Made by a program: the position numbers and the translations under genes. The notes under the pieces were generated by a model that had not been told where the DNA came from, made no database searches, and was given only the letters and a program-made list of their open reading frames with translations. A stretch of DNA of 64,000 bases, taken from assembly GCA_012295275.1 (NCBI GenBank), contig CM022677.1, positions 4,474,715 to 4,538,714 on the forward strand, in the 5' to 3' direction. The stretch is from Chrysomallon squamiferum (lineage: Eukaryota; Mollusca; Gastropoda; Neomphalida; Peltospiridae). Positions 53,300-64,000 of this stretch are shown in pieces. Position 1 is the stretch's first letter. Every line of letters starts with the position of its first letter.

Positions 53300-54560
53300 A
53301 TACTGAGAACTTCTAGAAAAATCCAAACCAAACAAAAGTTTAAAAACATTACTTGTGTGTCATGGACTACTTATTGAATAATTTATAAAACTGTGAAAGT
53401 GTGATTTCAGACTGGAAGTCACAATGTTGTTCATACAAGATATAGTTACATACAGACCAATATACATAATGTTACCAAGTTCAGTTAAGTGTGTGAAAAA
53501 AGGACATTATTTTTTAAAAGTGATTTATGTTAGAAATCTTTGATTATAGCTTTAAAAAAAAGTACATATTTTATATAAAGGTGTTTGGTCCAGGGGAGAT
53601 AATTTCATTTTTTAATTTTATTTTTAGAAAGAATCTACTGAATTATCTATACCAAATACAAAATAACAAAGAACACTAAGACTTCTGGTAAAGATTTACC
53701 AAATAAAGGTATCGTAATAAAACATAAAATGGAAGTAGATAATTTTGTTCGTTTTGGAAGACAAAATAAGTAATTAGAAAGTTTCGGAATAAATATTTTT
53801 CAGATTACAAGTTATTTATTGATCTTTTAACTTTTTAGTAAACAAATATCTTATTATTTTTTATTTCATTTTGTACATTTTGTTATTATACTTTTGTTGG
53901 ATAGATCAGAAATCTTGGTATTTTTATATTTTACAGCATCCTTGGCTCTCATCTGAAAAACCTTATAAACATTTTAAAACATTTTTAATTTAAACGTTCA
54001 ATAATGTTTTATAAAATGCTTTTCTAAATTTTTATGTAAGGAATTTTATAACATTTTTCTAAAATTAAGTTTTTTATATGAAAAAGTAGTTCCGATATTA
54101 ACTTGTTTTCTTGTTGAAATAAATATTTCAAATTATTTTGTATTCTATTTTTAATTTAATATTTTTAGCTAGCATTATCAAACATCCTAAGATGAGGAAT
54201 ATTTTTATTTACATAGCTTTGGTACATTAAAAACTTAATTAACATTGCAAATTTTTGTATATTAGTAGCTGTACAAAATTATTAGAATTTTCTGATTCAG
54301 GGTGAGTACATGAAACATCTGTAACACAGAGAGAAAATAAAATTAAAAAATCACAAACTAGTTGAGGAATTTGATTACATATATTTATTTATTTGTATTT
54401 TAAAAACTGAAAAACAAAACAGATTTTATCTGGTCAGTAAGAGATATAAACATTTACTCAGTCTGTCAGGAATTTTTCTTTACACTGTCAAACTAGAAGT
54501 GAAAACATCAGCCTAAGAGACACACACTGATGTACTGGTTGAACCAAAACATATTTTCTG
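53300..54560. other. No recognisable gene
   Basis: AT-rich spacer between the DHX8 fragment (plus) and CAMSAP copy A (minus). Confidence 0.6.
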
Positions 54561-54734
54561 AACTTTACAACCTCATATTTCCTATGTCACAGTTTGATGT
54601 GAAGATTGGGAAAACAATTCCTGACTGCAGCACTGCGAGAAAACAGCAACTGTTACAGTCTCTGATACTGCATTGTCCCACTCTGCTGTATGAGTCAGGT
54701 AAAGGACTAGCTCAGTCCTTCGTATCGTCAGTGT

Positions 54735-54940
54735 GGTGAGACATCACTCTCATGAACACTGCCTTCCCAAGTTTCTGTCTCATCTTGTTCTGCTGTTTTC
54801 TTCTCTCTGTTTCCTTTCTCTTCTCGTCCAGCTTCAGTTTCAGACGTCACCTGCTCTTCAACTTCCTGGCTGTTGTGTTTGCCACCATCATGCACTGTCC
54901 TCTCAGTCATCTGCCAAGTGCTTTCATTTTGCAGCATAAC
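54735..54940 (-). pseudogene. Camsap: CAMSAP exon, basic helix before the F motif
   Basis: One frame reads LKLKLDEKRKETERRKQQNK then MRQKLGKAVFMRVMSHHTDD, matching the CAMSAP pattern EKRRAIEAQKKKME..RQRLKLGKAAFLHVV. Upstream, in another frame, is EEQVTSE. The counterpart in copy B is at 48.1 kb. Confidence 0.75.
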
Positions 54941-57099
54941 AAATGAAGTGTTTAAACAAACATCAGCTCATTTTCACAAGAACACGGACTTCAACAGCAC
55001 TCTGCTGTTTACATGTTGTTTCTGTCCATGTAAACCATCACAGAACAATCAACATCGCTGTCTTCTGCAACAGGAACAGAGGGTAAGGAAACTTCAACAC
55101 AAACATCCGGATTAATGTAAAACACTTCATAGCCTCTGTTTGCCATCTGACATTGACCTTCACCTACATTATTTTCAGTTATCCGTGGTGTTAGCCGAGT
55201 GTCAGACAATGGACTGACACTTACTGGTTCATCTGACAGACAACTCTGTGTGGTGTTCAGGTCCAGAGAGGCGGTGGCTTCCACAGTTGTGTCCCCTTGA
55301 CTTGGAAATCCCTCAACTGTGACATGCGATGTATGAGGAAATTTCCTAGACATTGATGAAGATGTTATCCTGTTTCTTGGAGTTTTGTCTCTTTCCTGTG
55401 TTTTTCTTTGGCTGGTTTTAGTATTAAAGCTTCAAGTTTTTCTCCTGACTGCTCACATTTGACTGTTGAGATTGGTCACTTGGTGTAGTAACACTCTACA
55501 ACTTCATGCTGTCAGAGTTGTTGTAGTTGGACGTGGTCGGCTGCAGTGTGTGTTGCATGTCCAGGTAAACAGAACTGAGCTGCTCACTGGTGAAACTTTG
55601 ACACAAGACTGAGTCGAATCTGATGTTGGACAAGAGTGAAGAACACACTGGTCTGAATCTGACTGGTGAGAGCACCGTCTCGTCTGTGTAAACAAATAAA
55701 TAAATAAATAAAATACTGAATAAAATATTAAGTAAATAAACAAACAAATAAAATATTAACTAAACAAACAAACAAATGAATAAAATACAGAATAAAATAT
55801 TAACTAAACAAACAAACAAATGAATAAAATAGTAAATAAAGTATTAATCATTTTTCTTTCTTTTTCCCCCCATTCAACTAACAAATATATTTTTTATACT
55901 ATTATTGTTATACAACAAAAACAACAACTACTACTACTACAACTACTACTGTTCCTGTTTCTACACCTACTTTTCATTTGACTTTTATAATTTCTCATTT
56001 AACTCAAACTCCCTCTACTACTACTATTTTGCAACAATAAATCTACTATTAGTACTGCTACTACTACTACAACTAGTACTATGACTCATGCTAGTATTTT
56101 TCTGACTGTGAGTCACACAAGATACATTATGAACACAAAGCATTGTTGGCTAAAATATCACCTATTACTACAAACAAGAATGATTATTATTAAGTACTAA
56201 TGCTATAATAACCACACTACTACAACAATGAGTTTACTACTACTACTGCTGTTACTGTAAGAACAACGACAACCTCTGCAGATGCTTCTGTTCCTGCCAG
56301 GCTAGTACAGATTCTTTGATGACATTTCTCTCCTGTGGTGAGCTCACAGAATTACCTCTTCTTGTGTACTAAGCAGTTTCTGAAAAACAAGTTTTTATTT
56401 ATTTTCCTTTGTTGATACAAAATATTTCTCTTTCTGACAGATACATATATTAATGACTAATGTCTTATCCGGATTTTTATTTTTATTTTTTATTTTTTAT
56501 TTTTTATTTTTATTTTTTTTAAATTAATAAATTAGAAATATACTAAATTTTTAGAATCATCAAATTATAGTAAAATTTAAGATATGGAAAAATTAATTTT
56601 TAAACTTTCAAATAAAAACAAAATAAAGTGAACTGCATTCTGTGAGTTCAAAACAAAACAAGAAATGGTTTTCGTTACTCTTACTTGTGTCTTAGTACAA
56701 ATATAAACTAACAAAAAATGAAACAATGCAAATGGAAATAAGGAAACATGGAAGTAAACTAAGTTATCCTGCTATTTGTATACACAATTAATTTACTTTG
56801 TTTTGTAGACTATCCTTGCACTAGTCTGTTTTTCTTACTCTGTATTGAGAATATTTTACCAATACCAAAACTGAGAAGAATGTAAGTAGATTGTTAAACA
56901 GAAAAGTTAATGAGAATGTTTTTAATACCAGTTTGTTGAGAAACCTCTCTGTCTGTCTGCTGTCTGTCTGCTGTCTGTGTGTGTCCCATTCTGATGTTTA
57001 GGTAACAACACCTGTCTGTTTTGTGGTATGTTCCTGAAAAAGCAAAATCAAAAAATAATTTAATTTTGTATTGCCTTTATTAATAATATTATTTACTAT

Positions 57100-57560
57100 T
57101 ATATATATATATATATATATATCAACACCATTTACAGATACAAATGAATGTTTGTTAACAAAAATATATTTAAGCTATTTTATTTTAAATGTGCATGCAA
57201 GCTTACAGATATACTGATTAACACATACACAGTTTGAGGTAATGAATAATTAAAGATAAGTATTTTTTTAATATAGTCTAAATTCTTTTAAATATACACC
57301 ATTATAACCTGATTATTGATCAATATAAATTCTGCTAAAATAGAAGAAATCTAAAAAGAAGAAATATTTTATATAAGAACTATATATTGCATATTTTTTA
57401 CGAGATCTTTGTATTTTAAAAAGTGAACAAAGCATCTAAAATTTTGTTTAATATTAACTTTCTTTATTAGTAGCCTTCTCAAATACTGACCACTGTATAA
57501 AGATCTTTCACAGCCTGAAATCATCCATTTTAAATAATAAAATTGTTTTACATACATAAA
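57100..57560. other. CAMSAP copy A intron, no exon seen
   Basis: AT-rich sequence with a TA run at 57100-57122. A 66-codon minus frame at 57369-57569 has no family similarity. Confidence 0.5.
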
Positions 57561-57678
57561 AGCATCCATCTAAATATACACTGAAACTGAATAGTATAAA
57601 TCCCAATTTTTCCAGTACAATAATAAATTTCATAAATTAATATAATGAAAGATTAATTCGAAAAAACACAAAACTTAC

Positions 57679-57887
57679 CGTTTGCTTCCTGACCAATCAG
57701 AAGCTGTCCTGTCTCTGTCAGTTTTATCACTTCTATCCAGAAGAACTGCTCTGCTGGAAAGACTAACAGTTTTTCTCGTATTCTATCTCAGGTGTACAGG
57801 ACGTCCTTGTAAGTGAAGTGGAAAAATTGATGAGGCAAAGATTATATAAAGAATTAGGTATTCCTAACCCATCTTTCAAACATATAT
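57679..57887 (-). pseudogene. Camsap: CAMSAP exon, calponin-homology domain end
   Basis: Reads ICLKDGLGIPNSLYNLCLIN (CAMSAP ICLKEVTSMADSLYNIRLLREF), then in a second frame HFTYKDVLYT, and then IREKLLVFPAEQFFWIEVIK (CAMSAP VLKPNVMVFIAELFWWFENVK). Two frame changes. Acceptor TTTTCTTAG, donor CG|GTAAGT. Confidence 0.8.
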
Positions 57888-58466
57888 CTAAGAAAAAAGA
57901 AATAACAATGAGGCAGCTAATATCTAATAATACAGGAAAAAATAAGGAGGATGATATACGACTGTGGAGAGAGAGAGAGAGACTTTCTATATCTTTTGTG
58001 ATTTTGTTGATTATGAAATATAAAATTAAAAAAACAATAACAACACATCTCTCTAAACTATATATAAACATTCGAAAATTTAACATATGCTAAATTTTAA
58101 AGTTACCAACTGATTCATTATTTTATTTACAAAAATTGTGTTTATTAAACTAACCATGAAAACTGAGAGGCTGCAGACAATAGAAACTACAGTACATTGT
58201 CTCCTATGTAACAGGAAAGTTAAACACTTTAAAATACTCATTCCTTTGTTTTAAAATACAGAAATAAACATTTACAACAAAATCAATCACATTTATATCA
58301 ATGTATGTATACGCATGTGTGTGTATGCATGTGTCTGTGGGTACGTGTGTGTGTGTGTGCTTACTGATATATTATTTACAAACTGCAACTTCATATATTA
58401 AATAAAATTAAACTTCATTAGTTTCAGAATAATGAAAAATATATAAGAAAACAAACTCAAATTCAC

Positions 58467-58584
58467 CAGCTCAGAATTGTTCTCTTTTGCAATGGCAGCA
58501 GTAAAAACTTTATTTAACCAGAAAATAACTGTGTCCTCAGATTCTGATGGAAGTTCACTGGATGTGTTAAAAGTTGTAATTTGT
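58467..58584 (-). CDS. Camsap: CAMSAP exon, third conserved block (open)
   Basis: ITTFNTSSELPSESEDTVIF then WLNKVFTAAIAKENNSEL. CAMSAP has FSTFSASKELPYDLEDAMVFWINKV. In frame with the preceding exon (R-Q at the junction). Acceptor CTTTCAG; the donor is approximate. Confidence 0.85.
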
Positions 58585-58890
58585 CTGAAAGTTAAAACAT
58601 TTCTTGTTCAAAATGCTGAAAAACTTCTCATTACATTATATTAAATTATACTGAATAGATTCTCCAGGATGAATGTCTTTAAATCACACCTCATTCCTAC
58701 ATTTTAACTAAAATCTAATTTGATCCATATATTATCAAAAAAATAAAATAAAAATAAAATAAACTTTAACAGAGCCAAATAAACTCATTTTAATTAGAAA
58801 AATGATTTCAAATTTTAGTATTTAACAAGATAATACAAAAAAAAAAAAAAAAAAAAAAATTAATGGGAATAAATAAAAACAACAACATAC

Positions 58891-58976
58891 CTAACGGCTT
58901 GAACAGCATGTTCTACTGAAACAAATCTGTGGCATACACCAACATCAGCACATGAGTTAGAGCTGTACATGCATAC
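58891..58976 (-). pseudogene. Camsap: CAMSAP exon, second conserved block
   Basis: One frame gives HVLMLVYATD and another FVSVEHAVQAVR, matching CAMSAP AMVDALMMAYTVE..SIEKVVASVKR. Acceptor TTTTTTAG, donor GTATGT. Confidence 0.75.
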
Positions 58977-59184
58977 CTAAAAAAGTAAAAAGCAATAATA
59001 AACAAACAGTTAGAAATAAATAACTAATGCTTCTGACATACTTTGTGATTAATAAATTATGTTACCAAGCAATGCAACAAAACAACAGCAAATAACTGAA
59101 TATTATTACACTATTTTATAATTAATTAAGAACTATTACAAAACTTATTTTTCTCTTGACAACACAAAAATAAATTAAACTCAC

Positions 59185-59274
59185 AACTGAGAATGGTTTC
59201 TGTAACAGCTGATTCATCCTTCTCCATGATGTAAATTCAGTTTCTAGACAGCACCTGAACAATACTGCAGTGAC
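59185..59274 (-). pseudogene. Camsap: CAMSAP exon, N-terminal conserved block
   Basis: CSIVQVLSRN, TGA, IYIMEKDESAVTETILS. CAMSAP1 has VIQALSRKGIYVMESDDTPVTE-like sequence. Copy C keeps the K-G that is N-stop here, so the stop is private to copy A. Acceptor TTTAG, donor GTGAGT. Confidence 0.8.
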
Positions 59275-59904
59275 CTAAACAAAATATTTAACATCAATAG
59301 TAAATATAAAGTTTATTAATTTTTATAACAAAATGCATTTATCTGATATATATATATATATATATATCAATCTACATTCGTCAGATAAATGAATTTTTCT
59401 CTGCTTATTATCATTTGTGGATATTTTAATTATTTTTATTTACATATGATATTGCCCAAGACACACAAAGACACACACGCACGCACACTCACACACACAC
59501 ACACACGTGAAATATTTCCAAAATTCTATTGAACTGAATAATCAACGAGTAAAACATTACCAAATTAAAAACAAAACTAGTCTGGTTAACAAGCATCAGT
59601 TTAAAGTGGTTTCAAAAGCGTAGCATACATTCCAATCCATGTTTGTTGCAAACATCGTGGTTTATCGAGACTAGTCTGGTGTGAAGTCAAGTGGTGGTTG
59701 TCCCATTTCTATGAACAAAAAACTGCCAACAAAGAAAAGCAAAAACAAGTTTGTTCATTCTAACACAGTAACATGATTATAGTAACTCAATGTGCCAAAT
59801 TTACTATTATATCAGACATTACTATGTTACTTCATTGATATTATTTTCCTTACCTTAAATTTCCTGGTCTTTTCAATCCATAATTCTTTTTTTGTTTGCT
59901 TGTT

Positions 59905-59992
59905 GCAGAAATGTGCTTTGGTAACATCCACACAAACATCGAATCACTGCGCAAACACGTACTGCATGCACTGTTTACAAATCCTCTAAATG
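59905..59992 (+). other. Exon-like segment with intact splice sites
   Basis: TTTGCTTGTTGCAG acceptor, then an open frame EMCFGNIHTNIESLRKHVLH and ALFTNPLNVTW, then G|GTAAGA. It reads like a real protein exon, but I do not recognise the family, and no partner exons were found. Confidence 0.4.
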
Positions 59993-60429
59993 TGACCTGG
60001 TAAGACTTAAAAGAAAACAAACTGTAAAGATGAAATGGAAAAACTTCAACTAAAAAAACAGTAAAAGAACAGTTTTAAATTCCTGGTCTAAAGAAATAAA
60101 TAAAATGTATCAGTTTGTTTTTCACAGAACCAGTCAGAACATAATGCATACCACGTGCAAAGTTTATCAAATGCACTTTTAATCTACCAATAAATTGTAC
60201 AGGGGAAAACTGTTCCAGATATGAAAGCTTATGTATAGTATCAAATTAACTATATATTTAAACCTAATCTTGAATGTCACATGACATTAGCAGGTCATAT
60301 TAAATGTTTAGAAATTAAAACCAGTGAACCGGTCTCTAAAAGACAAAAAAACATTGATATACGTGTTTAGTTCTGCCAGAGACCAAGCTATAAAAACTGC
60401 AGCCAGCCATAAGATGCAGTCTGTATATT

Positions 60430-60700
60430 GGCTGGAAATAAAAACCATGTAGCTAAAACTAAGAAAGACTGCTTTCCACTACCTAGAATAGATGTCATTA
60501 AATGCTTTGTATGGAGCACAATGGTTTACTATACTGGATATGGTCAGTGAATACAACCAGGTTGAGGATAAAGACAAAGACAAAACTGCACTGATCTCTC
60601 CAATGGGTTTGTTTGAATACAAGTGAATGCCTTTTGGTTTATCAGGAGCCCCAGCCACATTTCAAAGACGCATGCTTTATAAACTATAACAGAACCATAT
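60430..60700 (+). mobile_element. Ty3/gypsy-type reverse transcriptase remnant
   Basis: The frame contains QWFTILDMVSEYNQV, DKTALISPMGLFEYK and, after an in-frame TGA, MPFGLSGAPATFQRRM. These are reverse transcriptase motifs of LTR retrotransposons (WFSTLDL..GY, F..GLYE, MPFGL.NAPATFQ). Stops at about 60516, 60645 and 60688 show it is dead. The YxDD active-site block is not preserved. No LTRs were identified. Confidence 0.85.
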
Positions 60701-60813
60701 CAAACCCTTTTTAATAGATACATTTGTATAACGAGTAATGATAGAAAGAAAAGGAATATATCCATTGATGATGAGGTTGATGCCATACCACCTAATAAGT
60801 ATTCAAAAAGTAT

Positions 60814-60965
60814 TCAAAAGTGAGCAGAGGTAAAAAAGTTTGGCATCATTTGCTCTACTGCCCAGAGGTGGAGTGGCCAGTCTGCCTCTCGTTCCGTCCG
60901 CACGAAGACATCATGATGAAGACGGGTTGATGTCTGTGACAATGTTGTTGAAAGTGACTTGTTTG
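60814..60965 (-). mobile_element. Fragment of a transposon-associated invertebrate protein
   Basis: The minus strand reads VRTEREADWPLHLWAVEQMM and PNFF. Sequences of the style (R/A)ER.G.W.LHL.A...M.P.F occur repeatedly in uncharacterised, repeated proteins of molluscs and cnidarians. The assignment rests on memory of that pattern and is tentative. Confidence 0.4.
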
Positions 60966-61084
60966 AGGACTGAGTCAAATCAGTAATGGCAACATGCCTC
61001 AGCATAAGTAAAGGGGATGTTCTGTAATGACTCGGATATGCACTGAAGTTGATTTTTGCATATTTTGCAGAACATATTGGTGTG

Positions 61085-62990
61085 ATCAATACTGTAAAGG
61101 TTTAATCTGATTCTTTACCCCTAAAAACATGGATAGACACCAAAAATTATTTTGCTACCATGTGTAGTTACTGAGATATTGATGAAAATGAGATTTTCAG
61201 TAATGGCGGCCTTAATTTGCATATTGTGCGGATTGCCCAAGGATGACAGAGTGGCATCATTCAGATTCTTAAAGAGCACATCTCGGAGGTATAGAAACAG
61301 CAACAAAACTTTGTACAGACCGCAATGCACACTTATCAGTCCCTGCTGCCACGGACTACTTTACAGCGAAACTTTACCCACCACATCTTGTTTGTTTGAC
61401 CAAAATGCTGATCTGTTTAACACTATTGAAGAACCCGTAACAGCTACGATAGACCGTGTTGTTGATACCCTATACCGAAGCATTACAATTTATTTAACTA
61501 CGAAGTGAAGTTTGAACCAAGAGGGAAGCAATTAACTTTTGTCAAAATTTAAAACTTCTACCAAAAATTGTGAGATGCCAAACTGTAAATGTGTGCATTT
61601 GAACAAATTAACATCAGTGAAATGGAATGATTGCAATTACTCACATTATCGATTTCAGTTTAATAAAAACATTTGTAAAGACAAAAGTAAAAATCATAAT
61701 TACTTGCATTTTTGATTTCAGTTCAATAAACAGGTTTGTAAACCCGAACGTAAAAATCAGGTGCCTTTAAGAAAAGGTACATGGTTTGAGGCGTCAAACC
61801 TATCCATAAGAAGAAGTTTGTTAAGTATGTAGTTTTTCAAGACAATATCCGACAGAAATTGCTCAAACAGAAACCACCATTCCCAAAGATGGAATCAAAG
61901 GAGAGAAAGAAACTTCATCTCAAACTATTTCTGACTGTTACAACTATGTTGTGAAATTTGAGTTGAGTGGGAAAAAACGTAAGAGGTGGAAAAGGTTGTC
62001 CTGTTGAAACAGCTGAAGCAAAGTTTGACACAATTTGCGGGAATTCGTCATGAAACAAGATATTTTTTCTTAATTATTACAATTTATTATATTATAATTA
62101 TATGCTTATTCATCAGATCCAACAACCAAGGCATGTACCAACTTAACTGAAAACAGGGGTGTGTGATAGGAGATAATTACCAAGTATTCATTGCACACAA
62201 GGAAATTTTCGCCTTCATCTTGCAGAATACATGAGGAGGAATAAATAAAAGAAGCAGGAAGTATTCAGTTAACTGTCACAAATCATCAGTCTGGAGTATA
62301 CTTGTTAATGATGACTATCTTTTGAAATGTATTATTTTGTATGATAACTAAAATGGCTGACATAACATTATACGTATTATTGCTTGAAATGTTGAAGAAT
62401 TGTTTCCTTCTATCTGCTGTATTTAACCACTTAATTTTAGTGTGTATAAAAGGTTTAAAAATTATTATTAAAAAAAATAAATATTTTAGGACGGGATGTG
62501 GATAGATATATTTCTGAACTATGTCAACTCATCTACAGGACAGGTGAGATGACTGTAAAGTGAGTCCAGGAACTCAGACATTCCACTGTGTAAAACCAGT
62601 GAGCTCTGTGTCTGTGGCATGTGACAAGAATTCGCAGTTTGCTGACACTCTACCAGTCCTTATTCATTTTAACTATGTGAGAGATGTCGCAGAACTGTCT
62701 GCTGAATCAGCAACTAAACCAAGTAAGAAAAGTGCATCTGATCAAGCTTTGTCCTGCTAGAATATATATCTAGGAAATCTAAAAACAAACAAAATAAATT
62801 CTTCAGCAAATAATCTCCAAAGATGGATTTCAAATTGAAGTAACATTCCTACATACAAGATGTTAAGTTCATTGTTTGCTTTTCCAGTTACAGGAGATAG
62901 AGCTTGGGTTGAAGAAACCAAATCAACAGTATGGTTGAAATTCCTACAATGGAAAATTGCTATCAGTGTGTATTCCAACAAGGTCTATCA
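61085..62990. other. Unassigned open frames, probable transposon debris
   Basis: Plus-strand frames at 61152-61508 (118 codons, containing RVASFRFLKSTSRRYRNSNK) and 62560-62760 (66 codons) have ordinary composition but no recognised domain. The neighbourhood of retroelement pieces suggests mobile-element origin. Confidence 0.35.
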
Positions 62991-63785
62991 GAATGAATGG
63001 GGAAACAAAAAAATTTGATAGAATAACTCTTTTAAATCTTTGACTAGAAAGTTAGATATAATGTATGATATTTTGGAAAAATTAGACATGATCGAAAAAC
63101 AACTGAATGGTATGGAAATAACTGTACAAGATATAGTGGTAAAATGATTGATATTAAGAAAAAAGTACAAGATATGGAAAGGGTATGAATTACATTCACT
63201 GTCAGTTTGAAAGAAATAAAACAATCTTGGATATTTGAAATCTGTTGTCTTAGATATGAACAGTTCTACTCGTGAAATGAGAGATAATAATACCATATGA
63301 AACAACAAATATGTGAAGTAGAAACTGAGTTTCGAATCTTAAGAGATAAACACAATGACCTACAAACTCACTTCATCGTGACAATGTAATGTTTAGTGTG
63401 ATACCAGAGGAAGATGAGGAAGACACAGACAAGGAGTTGAAAAGTTTTATAAAAAATGAAAGTAGAAAATAATACTGACTTTGACAGAGTGGATCGACTG
63501 GGGAAGATGTATATATAAGGCCTGTTGTTGCTAAATTCATTTTATATAAATTGTGAGAAGAGCTGCACCCAAAACACTGATAAACAAGCAATTCACGGTT
63601 AATGAACAATTCCTGAAATAAATTAATGACAGGAGAAAATTACTATATCCACATTACAGCAAAAAGGCAAGGGAAAAGACTGGTGTTAAATGGTGATAAA
63701 CTATGTATTGAGGTCAGGCTGTTTACACTGGGAGAGGTCGGGCCAGAAGCCAGTAACACAAACATAACAATCATCAGCTAAGTGA
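62990..63785 (+). mobile_element. LINE ORF1-like remnant
   Basis: Reading across several frames: a coiled-coil part (LDMIEKQLNGMEITVQDI), then DFDRVDRLGK, then INDRRKLLYPHYSKKAREKT. This order (coiled coil, RxxRLG, EIN.RRK.LYP) is that of the L1-type ORF1 protein (Transposase_22 type). Multiple stops and frame breaks occur. No endonuclease or reverse transcriptase part is in the window. Confidence 0.7.
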
Positions 63786-63834
63786 CACCAAGGTTATTAT
63801 CTTCTGTCCAAGTCTGAGATTCTTCAGTGTGGTG

Positions 63835-64000
63835 ATGTTGAGAAGTTGATAAGACGTTGCACATCCAACAGTGACCCGAGTATTACGTGCACATCAAAGA
63901 GACATTCGACGTTATCAAACGTGCACACATAGACACTGGCCACGGAGGTTGCAATCGAATGGTAAAGGAGATAGGCAACAAGTTTGCCAGTGTTTCCAGG
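63835..64000 (+). mobile_element. KRBA2-like integrase zinc-binding fragment
   Basis: EKLIRRCTSNSDPSI and, after a one-base frame change, HIKETFDVIKRAHIDTGHGG then NRMVKEIGNKFASVS. The H-x3-GHGG..RM pattern is the N-terminal HHCC part of retroviral-type integrases as found in KRBA2/SCAND3 and Ginger-like elements of invertebrates. Runs off the window end. Confidence 0.75.

Larger units (their letters stand above)
54735..59274 (-). pseudogene. Camsap: CAMSAP/Patronin 5' and middle part, copy A
   Basis: The longest CAMSAP piece, on the minus strand with introns. Exon 59185-59274 holds the conserved N-terminal VIQALSRKGIYVME-like block. 58891-58976 and 58467-58584 hold the following helical block. 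57679-57887 holds the end of the calponin-homology domain. Linker pieces lie at 56929-57033, 56270-56379, 55500-55683 and 55000-55380. 54735-54940 is the basic helix that precedes the KxxF motif. CAMSAPs are cytoplasmic and protect microtubule minus ends. Stops and frame changes occur in most exons. The CKK domain is missing on this strand: the sequence passes into a region with no exons and then the opposite-strand DHX8 fragment. Confidence 0.8.

Noticed and set aside
54733-55115. Plus-strand frames of 64-80 codons
   Set aside because: The minus strand carries the CAMSAP basic helix; the plus frames are antisense.
57818-58093. 91-codon plus-strand frame (MEKLMRQRLYKELGIPNPS)
   Set aside because: The opposite strand encodes recognisable CAMSAP calponin-homology sequence, so this is its antisense shadow.

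Overview
The window is AT-rich, intron-rich animal DNA. Nothing in it looks bacterial. Recognisable exons have GT/AG borders and match bilaterian families (ErbB/EGFR receptor kinase, FNDC3, CAMSAP/Patronin, DHX8, GIMAP/AIG1, calcium-binding EGF repeats). They sit among microsatellites, minisatellites and transposon remnants. GIMAP-type GTPases, a KRBA2-like integrase fragment and the flavour of the ErbB sequence suggest a lophotrochozoan, most likely a mollusc. This is an inference, not something the sequence proves.

Layout of the left half, all genes on the minus strand. 1-360 is a minisatellite next to a coiled-coil exon remnant. 1555-7246 carries six EGF-like exons, two of them damaged. 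7250-13969 holds nothing recognisable. 13970-16812 is a decayed FNDC3 3' end (FN3 domains plus the C-terminal membrane anchor), interrupted by a 14.6-15.4 kb array that repeats one of its own splice junctions. 16.83-20.4 kb is a giant GA tract carrying four copies of an unassigned segment. 20586-29459 is an ErbB/EGFR-type receptor: signal-peptide exon (duplicated), L1 domain, start of the furin-like region, then directly the C-lobe of the kinase. The second L domain, transmembrane segment and kinase N-lobe are absent, and the last kinase exon has a stop.

28.4-36 kb is repeat-dominated: exon-1 duplication, a 66-bp repeat, a 21-bp minisatellite running into a GIMAP 3' exon, a 200-N gap and a 372-bp satellite.

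The right half (36-60 kb) is a cluster of unprocessed, intron-retaining gene fragments. CAMSAP pieces occur on the minus strand (54.7-59.3 kb, with partial copies at 44.8-48.4 kb) and in inverted orientation on the plus strand (36.1-40.1 kb, including the CKK domain). A DHX8 C-terminal fragment lies on the plus strand at 50.9-53.3 kb. A 472-bp terminal-inverted-repeat element (42.9-43.4 kb), a probable tRNA-type SINE (36.35 kb) and a perfect 28-bp inverted repeat with E2F-like cores (50.2 kb) are also present. 60-64 kb contains Ty3/gypsy reverse-transcriptase, LINE ORF1-like and integrase-zinc-finger remnants.

Most assigned genes carry at least one stop, frameshift, lost cysteine or missing domain, so I see no gene that is clearly complete and functional. 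The most unusual pattern is that minisatellites repeatedly start at or contain exon-intron junctions of the broken genes. The local accumulation of unprocessed gene fragments could reflect a non-recombining or supernumerary chromosome, a duplication sink, or assembly error.
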